The position numbers and the translations under genes were made by a program. Positions 33,279-42,817 of a stretch of 64,000 bases of DNA are shown here, piece by piece (within the stretch, counting starts at the first letter, position 1; every line of letters starts with the position of its first letter). This DNA is from Burkholderiales bacterium (GTDB taxonomy: Bacteria; Pseudomonadota; Gammaproteobacteria; Burkholderiales; SG8-41). Location of the stretch: the NCBI GenBank assembly GCA_019634975.1, contig JAHCAI010000009.1:62001-126000 (forward strand). The letters are read 5' to 3'. The notes under the pieces were generated by a model, which worked only from the letters and a program-made list of their open reading frames with translations, was not told the DNA's origin and ran no database searches.

Positions 33279-35636
33279 ATGAAAATCGATTTCGAAATCA
33301 TCCGCGGCATCCTCGAGCGCCGGCTGCAGCAGTCCGACATCGAGCGGCTGCTCGCCGGCCTGTCCGATGCGGAGAAAACCCAGCTGCTGATCCGCATCAC
33401 CGAGCTGGTGCGCCGGACCACGGCCCTCGTCGATGTCGCCAACCGGGTGTCGGATACGCTGTCGCTGGATGTGCTGTTCCCGCGCCTGATGGAGGTGGTC
33501 ACCGAAACCCTCAATGCGGAGCGCAGCTCCCTGTTCCTCTACGACGCGGAAACGAAGGAGCTGTTTTCCCGGGTCATGCAGGGCAATGCCGTGGGCGAGG
33601 TGCGCTTTCCGGCCGACCGCGGCATCGCCGGCTCGGTGTTCAGCAGCGGCAGGGGCGAGATCATTCCGGATGCGTACGCGGATCCGCGCTTCAACCGCAG
33701 CGTCGACACCGAAACCGGCTACCGCACGCGCAACATCCTCTGCGTGCCGATCCGCAACAAGAAGCAGGCCGTCATCGGAGTCACCCAGGCGCTGAACAAG
33801 CGCGAAGGCGGATTCGATGCAGAGGACCAGCAGCTGCTGGAAGGGCTGTCATCGCAGGCGGCGGCGGCGCTCGAGAACGCCCGCATGTTCGAGCGCGTCG
33901 AAAGGGCGCAGCGCGAGGAGGCGCTGCTGCTCGATGTGGTGAGCTCGATCACCTCGGAAATCATGCTCGATCCGCTGCTCGAGAAGATCCTTGCCGCGGC
34001 CACGCAGCTGCTCGGCGCCGACCGCGGCGCGCTGTTCATCCACGATCCGGCGACCGGCGAGCTCTGGTCGCGGGTGGTGGAAGGCGAAGTTTCCAGGGAG
34101 ATCCGTTTCCCGGCGAATGCCGGCATCGCCGGCGAGTGTTTCACCACCGGTGCGCGCATCAACATAGACGATGCCTACGCCGATCCGCGCTTCAACCCCG
34201 ACGTCGACAAGGGCACCGGCTACCGCACGCGCAACATCCTGTGCATGCCGATCACCACCAAGGGCGGCAACAAGGTCGGCGTCATGGAAATCCTCAACAA
34301 GAAGAAAGGGCCCTTCACCGCGGCCGACCAGCGCCGGCTGGCGGCGCTGTGCGCCCAGGCGGCGGTGTCGATCGAGAATGCACAGCTGTTCGAGGATGTC
34401 AGCAATTCGCGCAATTACAACGAAAGCATCCTGCGCAGCATGAGCAACGGGGTGCTGACGCTGGATGCAGGCAATACCATCAGCAAGGTCAACCCGTCGG
34501 CGCTGCGCATCCTGCGGCGCGCGGAGCAGGACACCTTGAGCCGCAAGGTGGACGAGGTGTTCGACGGTCCCAACAGCTGGGTGATCCACAGCCTGGAAAA
34601 AGTGCTGCGTACCGGCCGGATCGACAGCACGGTCGACTCGGATCTGGTGCTCGGCGACAGGCGCGCGGTGTCGGTCAACATGACCGCGGTGCCGCTGCAG
34701 GATGCCCACGACGATCCTATCGGCTCGATGCTGATCATGGAGGACATCACCCGGGAAAAGCGGCTGCGCAACACGATGTCGCGCTACATGAGCAAGGCGG
34801 TGATGGACGAGCTGCTGGAGGGCGGTGATGCCGCTCTCGGGGGCACCACCCGCGAGGTCAGCGTGCTGTTTTCCGACATCCGCGGATTCACCGCGCTGTC
34901 GGAGCGGCTGGGTCCGCGCGAGACGGTGGCAATGCTCAACGACTATTTCACCGACATGGTCGACATCGTGTTCGCCCACAACGGCATACTCGACAAGTAC
35001 ATCGGCGACATGATCATGGCGGTGTTCGGCTCGGTGCGTTCATCCCGGAATGACGCGGAGAACGCGGTCACCGTCGGCAGCCGGATGATGATGGCCCTGC
35101 GCGAACTGAATGCCCGGCGCACCCCGGCGGGGCACGCGCCGATTGCCATCGGCATCGGCATCAGCACCGGCGGCGTGGTCGCCGGCAGCATCGGATCGCC
35201 GAAGCGGCTCGAGTACACGGTGATCGGCGACCGCGTGAACCTCGCGGAGCGGTTGCAGAACGCCAACAAGTACTACGGTTCGGACGTGCTGGTCTGCGAG
35301 ACCACCGTGGCCCGGCTGGGGCGCCCGGTGCGCCTGCGCGAACTCGACCTGATCCGGGTGCGCGGCCGGCAGGCGCCGGTGTCCATCAGTGAAGTGCTTG
35401 AGCACCACAGTGCGCAGAGTTTCCCGCACATGGACGAGGTGTTGTTTGCCTTTGCCGAGGCGGTCGGCCATTACCGCAACCGCGACTGGGGGCGCGCGGA
35501 GAAGCTGTTCCGCGACGCGCTGGCAGCCTGCCCCGGCGACCGGCCCTCGCAGCTGTACCTCGACCGCTGCGCGATCTACAGCCGCAATCCGCCACCTGCG
35601 GACTGGGATGGCGTGTGGACGCTGCAGGGGCACTAA
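33279..35636 (+). CDS. GAF-GAF class III adenylate cyclase
   Basis: 785 aa. Order: helical N-terminus, GAF-1 (about 70-200), GAF-2 (about 225-370), a PAS-like segment (380-500: ILRSMSNGVLTLDAGNTISKVN), cyclase (520-710), and a TPR-like tail. Both GAFs end in an NK...F...D motif like cyclic-nucleotide-binding GAFs (NKREGGFDAED and NKKKGPFTAAD), with Gln in place of the last Glu. In the cyclase D533 (FSDIRGF) and D577 bind metal, K573 (LDKYIGD) reads adenine, and YTVIGDRVNLAERLQ supplies the Thr, Asn and Arg of the class IIIb type. Architecture resembles cyanobacterial CyaB1/CyaB2, where cAMP feeds back on the GAFs. Confidence 0.88.
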   Translation: MKIDFEIIRGILERRLQQSDIERLLAGLSDAEKTQLLIRITELVRRTTALVDVANRVSDTLSLDVLFPRLMEVVTETLNAERSSLFLYDAETKELFSRVMQGNAVGEVRFPADRGIAGSVFSSGRGEIIPDAYADPRFNRSVDTETGYRTRNILCVPIRNKKQAVIGVTQALNKREGGFDAEDQQLLEGLSSQAAAALENARMFERVERAQREEALLLDVVSSITSEIMLDPLLEKILAAATQLLGADRGALFIHDPATGELWSRVVEGEVSREIRFPANAGIAGECFTTGARINIDDAYADPRFNPDVDKGTGYRTRNILCMPITTKGGNKVGVMEILNKKKGPFTAADQRRLAALCAQAAVSIENAQLFEDVSNSRNYNESILRSMSNGVLTLDAGNTISKVNPSALRILRRAEQDTLSRKVDEVFDGPNSWVIHSLEKVLRTGRIDSTVDSDLVLGDRRAVSVNMTAVPLQDAHDDPIGSMLIMEDITREKRLRNTMSRYMSKAVMDELLEGGDAALGGTTREVSVLFSDIRGFTALSERLGPRETVAMLNDYFTDMVDIVFAHNGILDKYIGDMIMAVFGSVRSSRNDAENAVTVGSRMMMALRELNARRTPAGHAPIAIGIGISTGGVVAGSIGSPKRLEYTVIGDRVNLAERLQNANKYYGSDVLVCETTVARLGRPVRLRELDLIRVRGRQAPVSISEVLEHHSAQSFPHMDEVLFAFAEAVGHYRNRDWGRAEKLFRDALAACPGDRPSQLYLDRCAIYSRNPPPADWDGVWTLQGH

Positions 35637-35660
35637 AAAGTCAATAAAAACAAATACTTA
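35633..35660 (-). repeat. dispersed AT-rich motif, copy D
   Basis: On the minus strand TTGTTTTTATTGA is shared with copies A and B, with flanks matching less well. It begins at the stop codon of the cyclase gene. A hairpin GTGAG...CTCAC (35670-35685) follows and may end the cyclase operon, although it lacks a good T run. Confidence 0.45.
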
Positions 35661-35698
35661 AATAAATAAGTGAGTGCAAGCTCACAAAGATGCGAGGC

Positions 35699-36967
35699 TC
35701 AGCGGCCGTTCAAGGGATAGCCGTGAGGCAGCAGCAGCCACATTCTCAGGGATTGTTTCATGCGCCCGGCTTCACGTCCGGCGTCGTCGCCGTAACCCCA
35801 GAAAAAATCGGCGCGCACCGGGCCGCGGATGGCTGAACCGGTGTCCTGCGCCAGCATCAATTGTTGCAGCGGACGGCTGCTGAGCGGCCAGGTGGTGGCC
35901 AGAAACACCGGAGCACCCAGCGGCACGTAGCGCGGGTCGGCGGCAATCGACCGCCTTGCGGTCAGTGGCACGCCCTGGGCGCCGAGCGGACCGCCAAGGC
36001 CTGCAGGCAGTTCGCGGAAAAAGATGTAGCGCGGGTTGTAATCCAGCACCTCGCGCAGCTTGTCGGGATTGCGCTGCGCCCAGGCCTTGATGCCCTGCAT
36101 CGATGCGCGCTCTGCCGGCAACTCACCGCGGTCGATCAGCAGGCGGCCGATCGAGCGATAGGGATGGCCGTTGTGGTCGGCAAAGCCCACCCGCAGCACA
36201 CCGCCTTCCTCGAGGTCGATTCGTCCCGAACCCTGGATCTGCAGGAAAAAAAGTTCAACCGGGTCGTCGACCCATGCGATCTCGCGGCCCTTCACCGCGG
36301 CTCGACCGGCTTCGATCTGGGCGCGTTCGAAATACGGTACGACCCGCCGTCCCTCGACGCGGCCGCGCAGCCGTGGCTCCCGTCCCTCAAGGCCGAAGTC
36401 CGGCAGGTCGAGAGTCACCAGATCGTCAGGCACGCCGTATACCGGATAACGGTGGCGGGGGGTCGCCTTGCGGCTGCCGCGGAGCAGGGGTTCGTAATAT
36501 CCGGTGGCAAGACCTTCCGCGCGCCCATCCGCCTGCAGCAACTGGTAGGGGGTGAAGTTGGACTCGAAGAAACGGCGCGCGGCGGCACGGTCCGGCCGCG
36601 GTGCAGCCATCGCGTCCCTGCAGACGGCCTGCCAGGCGGTCTGGTTTTTCAACGTGCCGCAGCTGGTGAGAAAGGCATCCCATGCCGCTGCCGGGTCGTC
36701 ATCCTGCCAGCCCGGCAGCTCCGCCCACAGGCCGCGCCGCAGGTGGCTGCCTTTCAGTGGCGCAGTGACCTGGGTTGCCGGAACCGCTGCTTCGGGCACG
36801 GGCGGTGGTGCCGGCGGGGGCTTGGGCGCAGGCTGCGGCGTGACCACCGGTTCCGGTGCCGGAGGTGCCGTGTCAGGCGTTGTCCGGCAGGCCGCGGTCA
36901 CCAGCGCTGCGGCAAGTGCCGCGCCGAAGATGCGCAGCGGGAATTTGCTAAAGTCGGGCATTGGCAT
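35699..36967 (-). CDS. mltA: membrane-bound lytic murein transglycosylase A
   Basis: 422 aa. Lipobox ending at the cysteine of LVTAAC near residue 27 (outer-membrane lipoprotein), a proline-rich linker, then MltA domain and 3D domain. The catalytic Asp is in LAQDTGSAIRGPVRADFFWG. Cuts peptidoglycan to 1,6-anhydro products. ATG 36967 is chosen; the frame is open upstream. Its start overlaps the end of the upstream methyltransferase frame by 20 bp. Confidence 0.93.
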   Translation of the reverse strand: MPMPDFSKFPLRIFGAALAAALVTAACRTTPDTAPPAPEPVVTPQPAPKPPPAPPPVPEAAVPATQVTAPLKGSHLRRGLWAELPGWQDDDPAAAWDAFLTSCGTLKNQTAWQAVCRDAMAAPRPDRAAARRFFESNFTPYQLLQADGRAEGLATGYYEPLLRGSRKATPRHRYPVYGVPDDLVTLDLPDFGLEGREPRLRGRVEGRRVVPYFERAQIEAGRAAVKGREIAWVDDPVELFFLQIQGSGRIDLEEGGVLRVGFADHNGHPYRSIGRLLIDRGELPAERASMQGIKAWAQRNPDKLREVLDYNPRYIFFRELPAGLGGPLGAQGVPLTARRSIAADPRYVPLGAPVFLATTWPLSSRPLQQLMLAQDTGSAIRGPVRADFFWGYGDDAGREAGRMKQSLRMWLLLPHGYPLNGR

Positions 36968-37712
36968 CGTAAATCTGGAAGGCGCCTGGAATGACCGGAT
37001 TGCTCTGGTATCTGATCGAAGCCGCTGTTGCGGTTGCATTGCTCGGCGGTATTGTCTGGCTGACCTGGCCGCGCCGCGAGGATGATGATCCTGACGAATC
37101 CGGCAAGTCCTGAGCGCGGGTTTTTTCCAGCGTCACCATCCTGAACCATCCGCCCGCGAGGGCCGGCTCGTCACTGAGCACGCGCAGTCCGCGCACGCCG
37201 GCGAGCGCATCCTCGAGTACCACGTCGGTGCGGGTGGCGATGCGCCGGATCAGCGGGTTTGCCAGCCGCCGCAGCCAGGCGGCTTCGCCGCGGCGCAGGA
37301 ACTTGTCGAGCACCAACAGCCGGCCGCCGGGCCTGACCACGCGCGCCGATTCGGCGAGTGCAGCACGGGTATCGGGCACGATGGCGAGTATCAGATGCAG
37401 CAGCGCGTGGTCGAAGGCGTCGTCGGCAAAAGGCAGGCGCTGGCTGTCCCCCTGAACCCAGCGGATGTCGAGGTGCCTGCCCCGCGGCAGAGCCTTGCGC
37501 AGCATCGCGCGCGTCAGGTCAAGCGCGGTGTAATGGTGGCAAGCCGGCAGCCACGGCAGGTCGAGCCCGGTACCGACGCCGCTGAGCAGGATATGTTCAC
37601 CGGTGCCCCCGGGCAGCCGCGCCAGGCTGCGCCTGCGCACGCGATCCAGTGCCGGGCCGACCAGCGCGTCGTAGAGCGGCGCGATCAGGGTGTAGCTGGC
37701 GCGTAAGCTCAT
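36948..37712 (-). CDS. class I SAM-dependent methyltransferase
   Basis: 254 aa. SAM motif LLSGVGTGLDLPWL, then LDLTRAMLRKA, VQGDSQRLPFADDAFDHALL and VVRPGGRLLVLDKFLRRGE, the UbiE/Methyltransf_11 pattern. Substrate unknown. Similar proteins usually end near residue 200; here the last 50 residues (from about TRAQDLPDSS) are low-complexity and overlap the small membrane gene on the other strand, so the real stop may be downstream of a genuine end or the tail may be a read-through extension. Confidence 0.75.
   Translation of the reverse strand: MSLRASYTLIAPLYDALVGPALDRVRRRSLARLPGGTGEHILLSGVGTGLDLPWLPACHHYTALDLTRAMLRKALPRGRHLDIRWVQGDSQRLPFADDAFDHALLHLILAIVPDTRAALAESARVVRPGGRLLVLDKFLRRGEAAWLRRLANPLIRRIATRTDVVLEDALAGVRGLRVLSDEPALAGGWFRMVTLEKTRAQDLPDSSGSSSSRRGQVSQTIPPSNATATAASIRYQSNPVIPGAFQIYDANARL
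36991..37113 (+). CDS. 40-aa single-pass membrane protein
   Basis: Begins MTGLLWYLIEAAVAVALLGG and continues IVWLTWPRREDDDPDESGKS. One hydrophobic helix (about residues 4-27), then a charged, acidic tail. GGAAGG lies 8 nt before ATG 36991, an unusually good ribosome site. The gene lies on the plus strand, entirely inside the 3' part of the minus-strand methyltransferase frame. Small proteins of this type are often missed. The function is unknown. Confidence 0.6.
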   Translation: MTGLLWYLIEAAVAVALLGGIVWLTWPRREDDDPDESGKS

Positions 37713-37733
37713 GCCCGCGGCCGCCAGTGGCGC

Positions 37734-38114
37734 TTAATGCAGCACCCGCGGCACCGACAGCGTGAATTCCGGAATGGTGGCGTCAAAGCGCGTGCCGTCC
37801 TCCGCGACCATCTGGTAGCTGCCGCGCATGGTGCCGACCGGGGTCGCGAGTAGCGATCCGCTGGAATACTCGAAACTCTCGCCGGGTTTCAGCCAGGGCT
37901 GGGCGCCGACGACGCCATCACCGCGGACTTCCTGCACGGTATTGTTGGCATCGGTGATGATCCAGTGCCGGCTCACCAGTTGCGCGGCGACCGCGCCGGT
38001 GTTGGTGATGGTGATGGTGTAGGAAAAGGCATAGCGTCCCGCCGCGGCATCCGACTGTTCCGGAAGGTGGTTTGCACGGGGCGCCACGGTGATGTGGTAT
38101 CTGTTTTCGGCCAT
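37734..38114 (-). CDS. apaG: ApaG domain protein
   Basis: 126 aa from ATG 38114. A Co2+/Mg2+ efflux-associated ApaG fold: TITITNTGAVAAQLVSRHWIITDAN and GVVGAQPWLKPGESFEYSSG are the family signature. The frame runs upstream to 38198, but the conserved N-terminus is MAENRYHITVAP. Function of the family is still unclear. Confidence 0.92.
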   Translation of the reverse strand: MAENRYHITVAPRANHLPEQSDAAAGRYAFSYTITITNTGAVAAQLVSRHWIITDANNTVQEVRGDGVVGAQPWLKPGESFEYSSGSLLATPVGTMRGSYQMVAEDGTRFDATIPEFTLSVPRVLH

Positions 38115-38212
38115 GCGCCTATTCTCGCATCCGCGGCGCGGCGGCGGAAGTTCCGCATGTCCCCGCGGACGGGAACGGGTAAAATCGGCGGGCCCCATAT
38201 CCGGATGAAGTC

Positions 38213-38875
38213 ATGACTTTCCGCATCGCGCCCAGCATTCTTTCCGCGGATTTTGCCCGCCTCGGCGAGGAGGTGCAGTCGGTGGTCGCCGCCGGCGCCG
38301 ACCTGATCCATTTCGACGTCATGGACAACCACTATGTGCCCAACCTGACCATCGGGCCGCTGGTTTGCGAGGCGATCCGGCCGCTGGTCAAGGTGCCCAT
38401 CGACGTGCACCTGATGGTCAAGCCGGTGGACCGCATCGTGCCGGATTTCGCGAAAGCCGGAGCCAGCATCATTTCCTTCCACCCCGAGGCCTCCGAGCAT
38501 ATCGACCGCACGATCGGACTGATCAAGGAACAGGGCTGCAAGGCCGGGCTGGTGTTCAACCCGGCCACGCCGCTGCATTACCTTGACCATGTGCTCGACA
38601 AGCTTGATCTGGTGCTGATCATGTCGGTCAATCCCGGCTTCGGCGGGCAGGCCTTCATCCCCTCGGCACTGCAAAAACTGGCGGCCGTGCGCCAGCGCAT
38701 TGCCGCGAGCGGGCGCGACATCTGGCTCGAGGTGGACGGCGGGGTCAAGGCCGGCAACATCGCGGAAATCGCCAAAGCCGGAGCCGACACCTTCGTTGCC
38801 GGCTCCGCAATCTTCGGGCAGAAGGATTACAAGGCCGTCATTGCGGAGATGCGCAGGGCGCTCGCCGGAGCCTGA
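38213..38875 (+). CDS. rpe: ribulose-phosphate 3-epimerase
   Basis: 220 aa TIM barrel. Interconverts ribulose 5-phosphate and xylulose 5-phosphate. [28 protein letters not shown] (metal His and Asp) and VNPGFGGQ plus EVDGGVK are present. Divergent from apaG. Confidence 0.95.
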   Translation: MTFRIAPSILSADFARLGEEVQSVVAAGADLIHFDVMDNHYVPNLTIGPLVCEAIRPLVKVPIDVHLMVKPVDRIVPDFAKAGASIISFHPEASEHIDRTIGLIKEQGCKAGLVFNPATPLHYLDHVLDKLDLVLIMSVNPGFGGQAFIPSALQKLAAVRQRIAASGRDIWLEVDGGVKAGNIAEIAKAGADTFVAGSAIFGQKDYKAVIAEMRRALAGA

Positions 38876-38880
38876 ATCCC

Positions 38881-38904
38881 CGGCGCTCCGGCGCCGCTGT
38901 TTTT
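38881..38904 (+). terminator. hairpin terminator between rpe and gph
   Basis: Six-bp stem CGGCGC/GCGCCG with loop TCCG, then CTGTTTTT. Starts 6 bp after the rpe stop and just before the gph start, so it may lower read-through into gph. Confidence 0.6.
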
Positions 38905-38921
38905 CCATGCCAGCCGAATCC

Positions 38922-39608
38922 ATGAAAAAAACGTTTCCCATTGCCGTGCGCGCCGTGATGATAGACCTCGACGGTACGCTGCTCGACACCATTCCCGATC
39001 TCGCCGCGGCCACCAACCTGATGCTCGGGCATCTCGGGCACGATCCGTTGCCGCTCGATGTCGTGCGTACCTATGTCGGCAAGGGCATTCCGCGGCTGGT
39101 GGAGCGTGCGCTCGCCCGCGACATCGACGGCCGCGCCGATGCGCATGCGCTGGCGGCCGCGTTGCCGGTGTTCGAGCGGTTCTACACCGAGGTCAACGGC
39201 CGGCACACGACCATCTATCCCGGCGTGCGCGAGGGACTTGAGCAATTCCGCGCCGCGGGATTCCCGCTGGCCTGCGTGACCAACAAGTCCGGCGCCTTCA
39301 CCGGCCCGCTGCTCGAGCGCATGGGCCTCGCCCGCTACTTCGCGCAGACGATTGCCGGGGACACACTGCCGCGCAAGAAGCCGGATCCGATGCAGCTGCT
39401 GCACGCCTGCGCCCAGTTTGGCGTGCCCCCGGAGCGCATGCTGATGATCGGCGATTCCGGCAATGATGCGCAGGCGGCTCGCGCCGCCGGGTGCCCGGTG
39501 TTCTGCGTGCCCTATGGTTACAACGAGGGGCAGGCCGTGCAGAGCCTTGACGTTGATGCTATAGTAAGCTCGCTTCTTGACTGTATCCCGTTGATTAAAA
39601 AAGATTAA
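38922..39608 (+). CDS. gph: phosphoglycolate phosphatase
   Basis: 228 aa HAD hydrolase. Nucleophile DLDGTLLDT, later TNKSGAF, and KKPDPMQLLHA with GDSGNDAQAA. Removes 2-phosphoglycolate. Placed before trpE, as in many proteobacteria (rpe-gph-trpE order). ATG 38922 chosen; an alternative is 38907. Confidence 0.92.
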   Translation: MKKTFPIAVRAVMIDLDGTLLDTIPDLAAATNLMLGHLGHDPLPLDVVRTYVGKGIPRLVERALARDIDGRADAHALAAALPVFERFYTEVNGRHTTIYPGVREGLEQFRAAGFPLACVTNKSGAFTGPLLERMGLARYFAQTIAGDTLPRKKPDPMQLLHACAQFGVPPERMLMIGDSGNDAQAARAAGCPVFCVPYGYNEGQAVQSLDVDAIVSSLLDCIPLIKKD

Positions 39609-39610
39609 TC

Positions 39611-39684
39611 GTGTCGGTTTCCACAAACTCCCAAACGGCTGACCGTGGCCGCTGCTGGCGTCGCGATTGGCGTTGCTGATCGCG
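39611..39684 (+). promoter_or_regulatory. candidate trp attenuator leader peptide
   Basis: A 22-codon frame from GTG 39611 to the stop at 39677-39679, starting 3 bp after the gph stop. It contains two Trp codons four apart, in CWRRDWRC, right before the stop. CGCGAT/ATCGCG (39662-39684) can pair around the stop, and a GC-rich CGGGC-TGTT-GCCCCG hairpin (39691-39705) followed by TTTCATTT precedes trpE. This is the layout of ribosome-mediated attenuation, but pairing is imperfect and no Shine-Dalgarno is clear. Confidence 0.4.
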
Positions 39685-39739
39685 TTGTGCCGGGCTGTTG
39701 CCCCGTTTCATTTCCCTGCCGTTTTTTGTGGAGCAAGAC

Positions 39740-41215
39740 ATGACTGAATCGGAATTCAATCGACTCGCCGCCGCGGGCTACAACCGCGTGCCGGTGGTGC
39801 TGGAAACCTTCGCCGACCTCGACACCCCGCTGTCGATCTACCTGAAACTCGCCAACCAGCCGTTCAGCTACCTGTTGGAGTCGGTGGTCGGCGGCGAACG
39901 TTTCGGCCGCTATTCCTTCATCGGCCTTTCTGCCGCGACCCGCCTCGAGGTGCGCGGCCATCGCTGTGCGGAAATCCGCGAGGGGCGCGAAGTGTTTTTC
40001 GAGCAGGCCGACGATCCGCTCGCCTTCGTCGAGAACTATCTCAAGCGCTTCAGGGTGGCGACCGATCCGCGGCTGCCGCGTTTTTGCGGCGGGCTGGTGG
40101 GTTACTTCGGCTACGACACGGTCCGCTACATCGAAAAGCGTCTGGCGGACGCGCAGAAGCGTGACGAGCTGGGCACTCCCGACGTGCTGTTGCTGGTCTC
40201 CGAAGAGATTGCGATCGTCGACAACCTGTCGGGCAAGTTGTCGCTGGTGGTGTATGCGGAGCCCGGCAGGCCGGGCGCCTGGGCGGCCGCGCGCAAGCGC
40301 CTTGCCGAACTGCTGGCGAAGCTTCGTGCACCGGTGACGTTGCCGGAAAGCGCGCCTGTCCGTTCGGAGCCGGCCGTGTCCGGTTTCGGTCAGGCGGCGT
40401 ACCACAAGGCGGTCGAGCGAGCGAAGAAGTACATTTTCGAGGGCGACATCATGCAGGTGGTGCCCTCGCAGCGCATGAGCAAGCCCTACCATGCGTCGCC
40501 GCTTTCCCTCTACCGCGCGTTGCGGGCCCTGAATCCTTCGCCGTACATGTTCTGCTTCAACTTCGGCGATTTCCATGTCATCGGTGCCTCGCCGGAGATC
40601 CTCGCGCGGCTGGAAGGCGACGTGGTTACCGTCAGGCCGATCGCCGGCACCCGCCGCCGCGGCGCGACTCCGGAGGAAGACGCGGCGCTGGCGGAGGAAT
40701 TGCTGGCCGACGCGAAGGAGCGTGCCGAACACATCATGCTGGTCGACCTCGGGCGCAACGATGCCGGGCGCGTCGCCCAGACCGGCAGCGTCAGGGTCAC
40801 CGAGCAGATGGTGATCGAGCGCTATTCGCATGTGATGCACATCGTGTCCAGCGTCGAGGCGAAGCTGAAGCCGGGGCTCGGTGCGATCGACGTGCTGCGC
40901 GCGACCTTCCCGGCGGGCACGGTCTCCGGTGCGCCCAAGGTCCGCGCGATGGAAATCATCGACGAACTCGAGCCGGTCAAGCGGGGCATCTATGCCGGCG
41001 CGGTCGGCTATCTCGGTTTCCACGGCAACATGGATGTTGCGATCGCGCTGCGCACTGCAGTGATCAAGGATGGTCGCCTGCACGTGCAGGCCGGCGGCGG
41101 CGTGGTTGCCGATTCCGACCCCGAGGCCGAATGGCAGGAGACGCAGAACAAGGCGCGCGCCCTGCTGCGCGCGGCTGAAATCGCCGAAGCCGGCCTCGAT
41201 ACGCGCCTGGACTGA
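39740..41215 (+). CDS. trpE: anthranilate synthase component I
   Basis: 491 aa. Makes anthranilate from chorismate with TrpG. LLES motif ([11 protein letters not shown]) is the Trp feedback site; chorismate domain has [26 protein letters not shown] and [20 protein letters not shown] 39740 gives the conserved N-terminus; AGCAAG lies a few nt before it. Followed 10 bp later by trpG. Confidence 0.96.
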   Translation: MTESEFNRLAAAGYNRVPVVLETFADLDTPLSIYLKLANQPFSYLLESVVGGERFGRYSFIGLSAATRLEVRGHRCAEIREGREVFFEQADDPLAFVENYLKRFRVATDPRLPRFCGGLVGYFGYDTVRYIEKRLADAQKRDELGTPDVLLLVSEEIAIVDNLSGKLSLVVYAEPGRPGAWAAARKRLAELLAKLRAPVTLPESAPVRSEPAVSGFGQAAYHKAVERAKKYIFEGDIMQVVPSQRMSKPYHASPLSLYRALRALNPSPYMFCFNFGDFHVIGASPEILARLEGDVVTVRPIAGTRRRGATPEEDAALAEELLADAKERAEHIMLVDLGRNDAGRVAQTGSVRVTEQMVIERYSHVMHIVSSVEAKLKPGLGAIDVLRATFPAGTVSGAPKVRAMEIIDELEPVKRGIYAGAVGYLGFHGNMDVAIALRTAVIKDGRLHVQAGGGVVADSDPEAEWQETQNKARALLRAAEIAEAGLDTRLD

Positions 41216-41225
41216 GGGGGTCGCC

Positions 41226-41795
41226 ATGCTGCTGATGATCGACAACTACGATTCCTTCACCTATAACCTGGTGCAGTATTTCGGCGAGCTCGGCGAGGAG
41301 GTGGCCGTGCACCGCAACGACGAGATCACGGTCGACGGGATTGCGCACATGAAACCGGACCGCATTGTCGTGTCCCCCGGACCGTGCACGCCCAACGAAG
41401 CAGGGGTATCGGTGCCCGCGATCAGGGCATTCGCCGGAAAAATACCGATTCTCGGCGTCTGCCTCGGCCACCAGAGCATCGGCCAGGCTTTCGGCGGGAA
41501 AATCGTCCATGCGAAGCAGCTGATGCACGGCAAGACCTCGCTGATCCGCCACCAGGGCGCGGGCGTGTTCCGCGGACTGCCGCAGCCGTTCTCGGCAACG
41601 CGTTATCACTCGCTGGTGATCGAGCGCGGGACGCTCCCGGAATGCCTGGAAATCACCGCCTGGACCGACGACGGCGAGATCATGGGTGTCCGGCACAGGA
41701 CCCTGGCGGTCGAAGGCGTGCAGTTCCACCCCGAGTCGATACTGACCGAACACGGCCACCGGATGCTGAAGAATTTCCTCGAGGAGAAACGGTGA
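41226..41795 (+). CDS. trpG: anthranilate synthase glutamine amidotransferase
   Basis: 189 aa class I glutaminase. [12 protein letters not shown] start, catalytic Cys in GVCLGHQS, and His-Glu in FHPES. Supplies ammonia to TrpE; the same chain can serve PabB. Stop TGA overlaps the trpD ATG (1 bp). Confidence 0.96.
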   Translation: MLLMIDNYDSFTYNLVQYFGELGEEVAVHRNDEITVDGIAHMKPDRIVVSPGPCTPNEAGVSVPAIRAFAGKIPILGVCLGHQSIGQAFGGKIVHAKQLMHGKTSLIRHQGAGVFRGLPQPFSATRYHSLVIERGTLPECLEITAWTDDGEIMGVRHRTLAVEGVQFHPESILTEHGHRMLKNFLEEKR

Positions 41796-42817
41796 TGAAA
41801 CCGCAGGAGGCGCTGACGCGCATCATCGAGCATCGCGAAATCTTTCATGACGAGATGCTGTCACTGATGCGGCAGATCATGGGCGGCGAGGTGTCGCCGG
41901 TGCTGATCGCCGCGATCATCACCGGCCTGCGCGTGAAGAAGGAGACCATCGGCGAAATAGCGGCTGCAGCCACGGTGATGCGCGAGTTCGCGACCCGCGT
42001 GCCGGCGCCCGACACGCCTGAACTCATCGACACCTGCGGCACCGGCGGCGATTCGGCGCACACCTTCAACGTGTCCACGGCAGCGATGTTCGTCGCCGCG
42101 GCGGCCGGCGCGAAAATCGCCAAGCATGGCGGCCGCTCGGTTTCGAGCAAGTCGGGCAGCGCCGACGTGCTCGAACTTCTGGGTGTGAACATCAACCTGA
42201 GGCCCGAGGCGGTGGCAAGAAGCATTGCCGAGACCGGCATCGGCTTCATGTTTGCGCCCAACCACCACAGCGCGATGAAGCACGCCGCGCCGGTGCGCCG
42301 CGAGCTGGGCGTGAAGACCATATTCAACATCCTCGGCCCGCTGACCAATCCGGCGGGTGCAAGGCAGCAGGTGATGGGCGTGTTTCATGCCGACCTCGTC
42401 GGCATCCAGGCCCGCGTGCTGCAGCGGCTCGGCAGCCGCCGGGTGATGATCGTGCATGGCCTCGAAGGGCTCGACGAGCTGTCGATCAGCGGCCCGACAG
42501 CGGTTGGCGAACTGAGGGACGGCCAGGTGCGCGAGTACATGGTTGCTCCTGCCGACGTCGGCCTGAAGGCCCACAGCAACGCGGCGATCCGGGTCGACAG
42601 TGTCGAGCAATCGCGGGACATGCTGATCGGTGCGCTGGAGAACAAGCCGGGCGCGGCGCGCGACATCGTCGCGCTCAATGCCGGCGCCAGCATTTACGTG
42701 GCCGGACTCGCTCCGACCCTCGGCGAGGGTGTCGCGAAGGCGCTGGAAACCATCGGGCGCGGCGCCGCCCGCCAGAAGCTCGACCAGTTTGTCGAGTTCA
42801 CCCGCAGCCATGTCTGA
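41795..42817 (+). CDS. trpD: anthranilate phosphoribosyltransferase
   Basis: 340 aa. PRPP site [32 protein letters not shown] and [20 protein letters not shown] match the family. The frame extends far upstream inside trpG but the conserved start is ATG 41795. Overlaps trpC by 8 bp. Confidence 0.96.
   Translation: MKPQEALTRIIEHREIFHDEMLSLMRQIMGGEVSPVLIAAIITGLRVKKETIGEIAAAATVMREFATRVPAPDTPELIDTCGTGGDSAHTFNVSTAAMFVAAAAGAKIAKHGGRSVSSKSGSADVLELLGVNINLRPEAVARSIAETGIGFMFAPNHHSAMKHAAPVRRELGVKTIFNILGPLTNPAGARQQVMGVFHADLVGIQARVLQRLGSRRVMIVHGLEGLDELSISGPTAVGELRDGQVREYMVAPADVGLKAHSNAAIRVDSVEQSRDMLIGALENKPGAARDIVALNAGASIYVAGLAPTLGEGVAKALETIGRGAARQKLDQFVEFTRSHV

Noticed and set aside
30478..33514. 600-700 codon minus-strand frames opposite the HD-GYP and GGDEF-EAL genes
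   Set aside because: Both sense genes have recognisable domains; the antisense products are low-complexity.
39605..41245. 546-codon minus-strand frame opposite trpE
   Set aside because: TrpE has the complete motif set on the plus strand.
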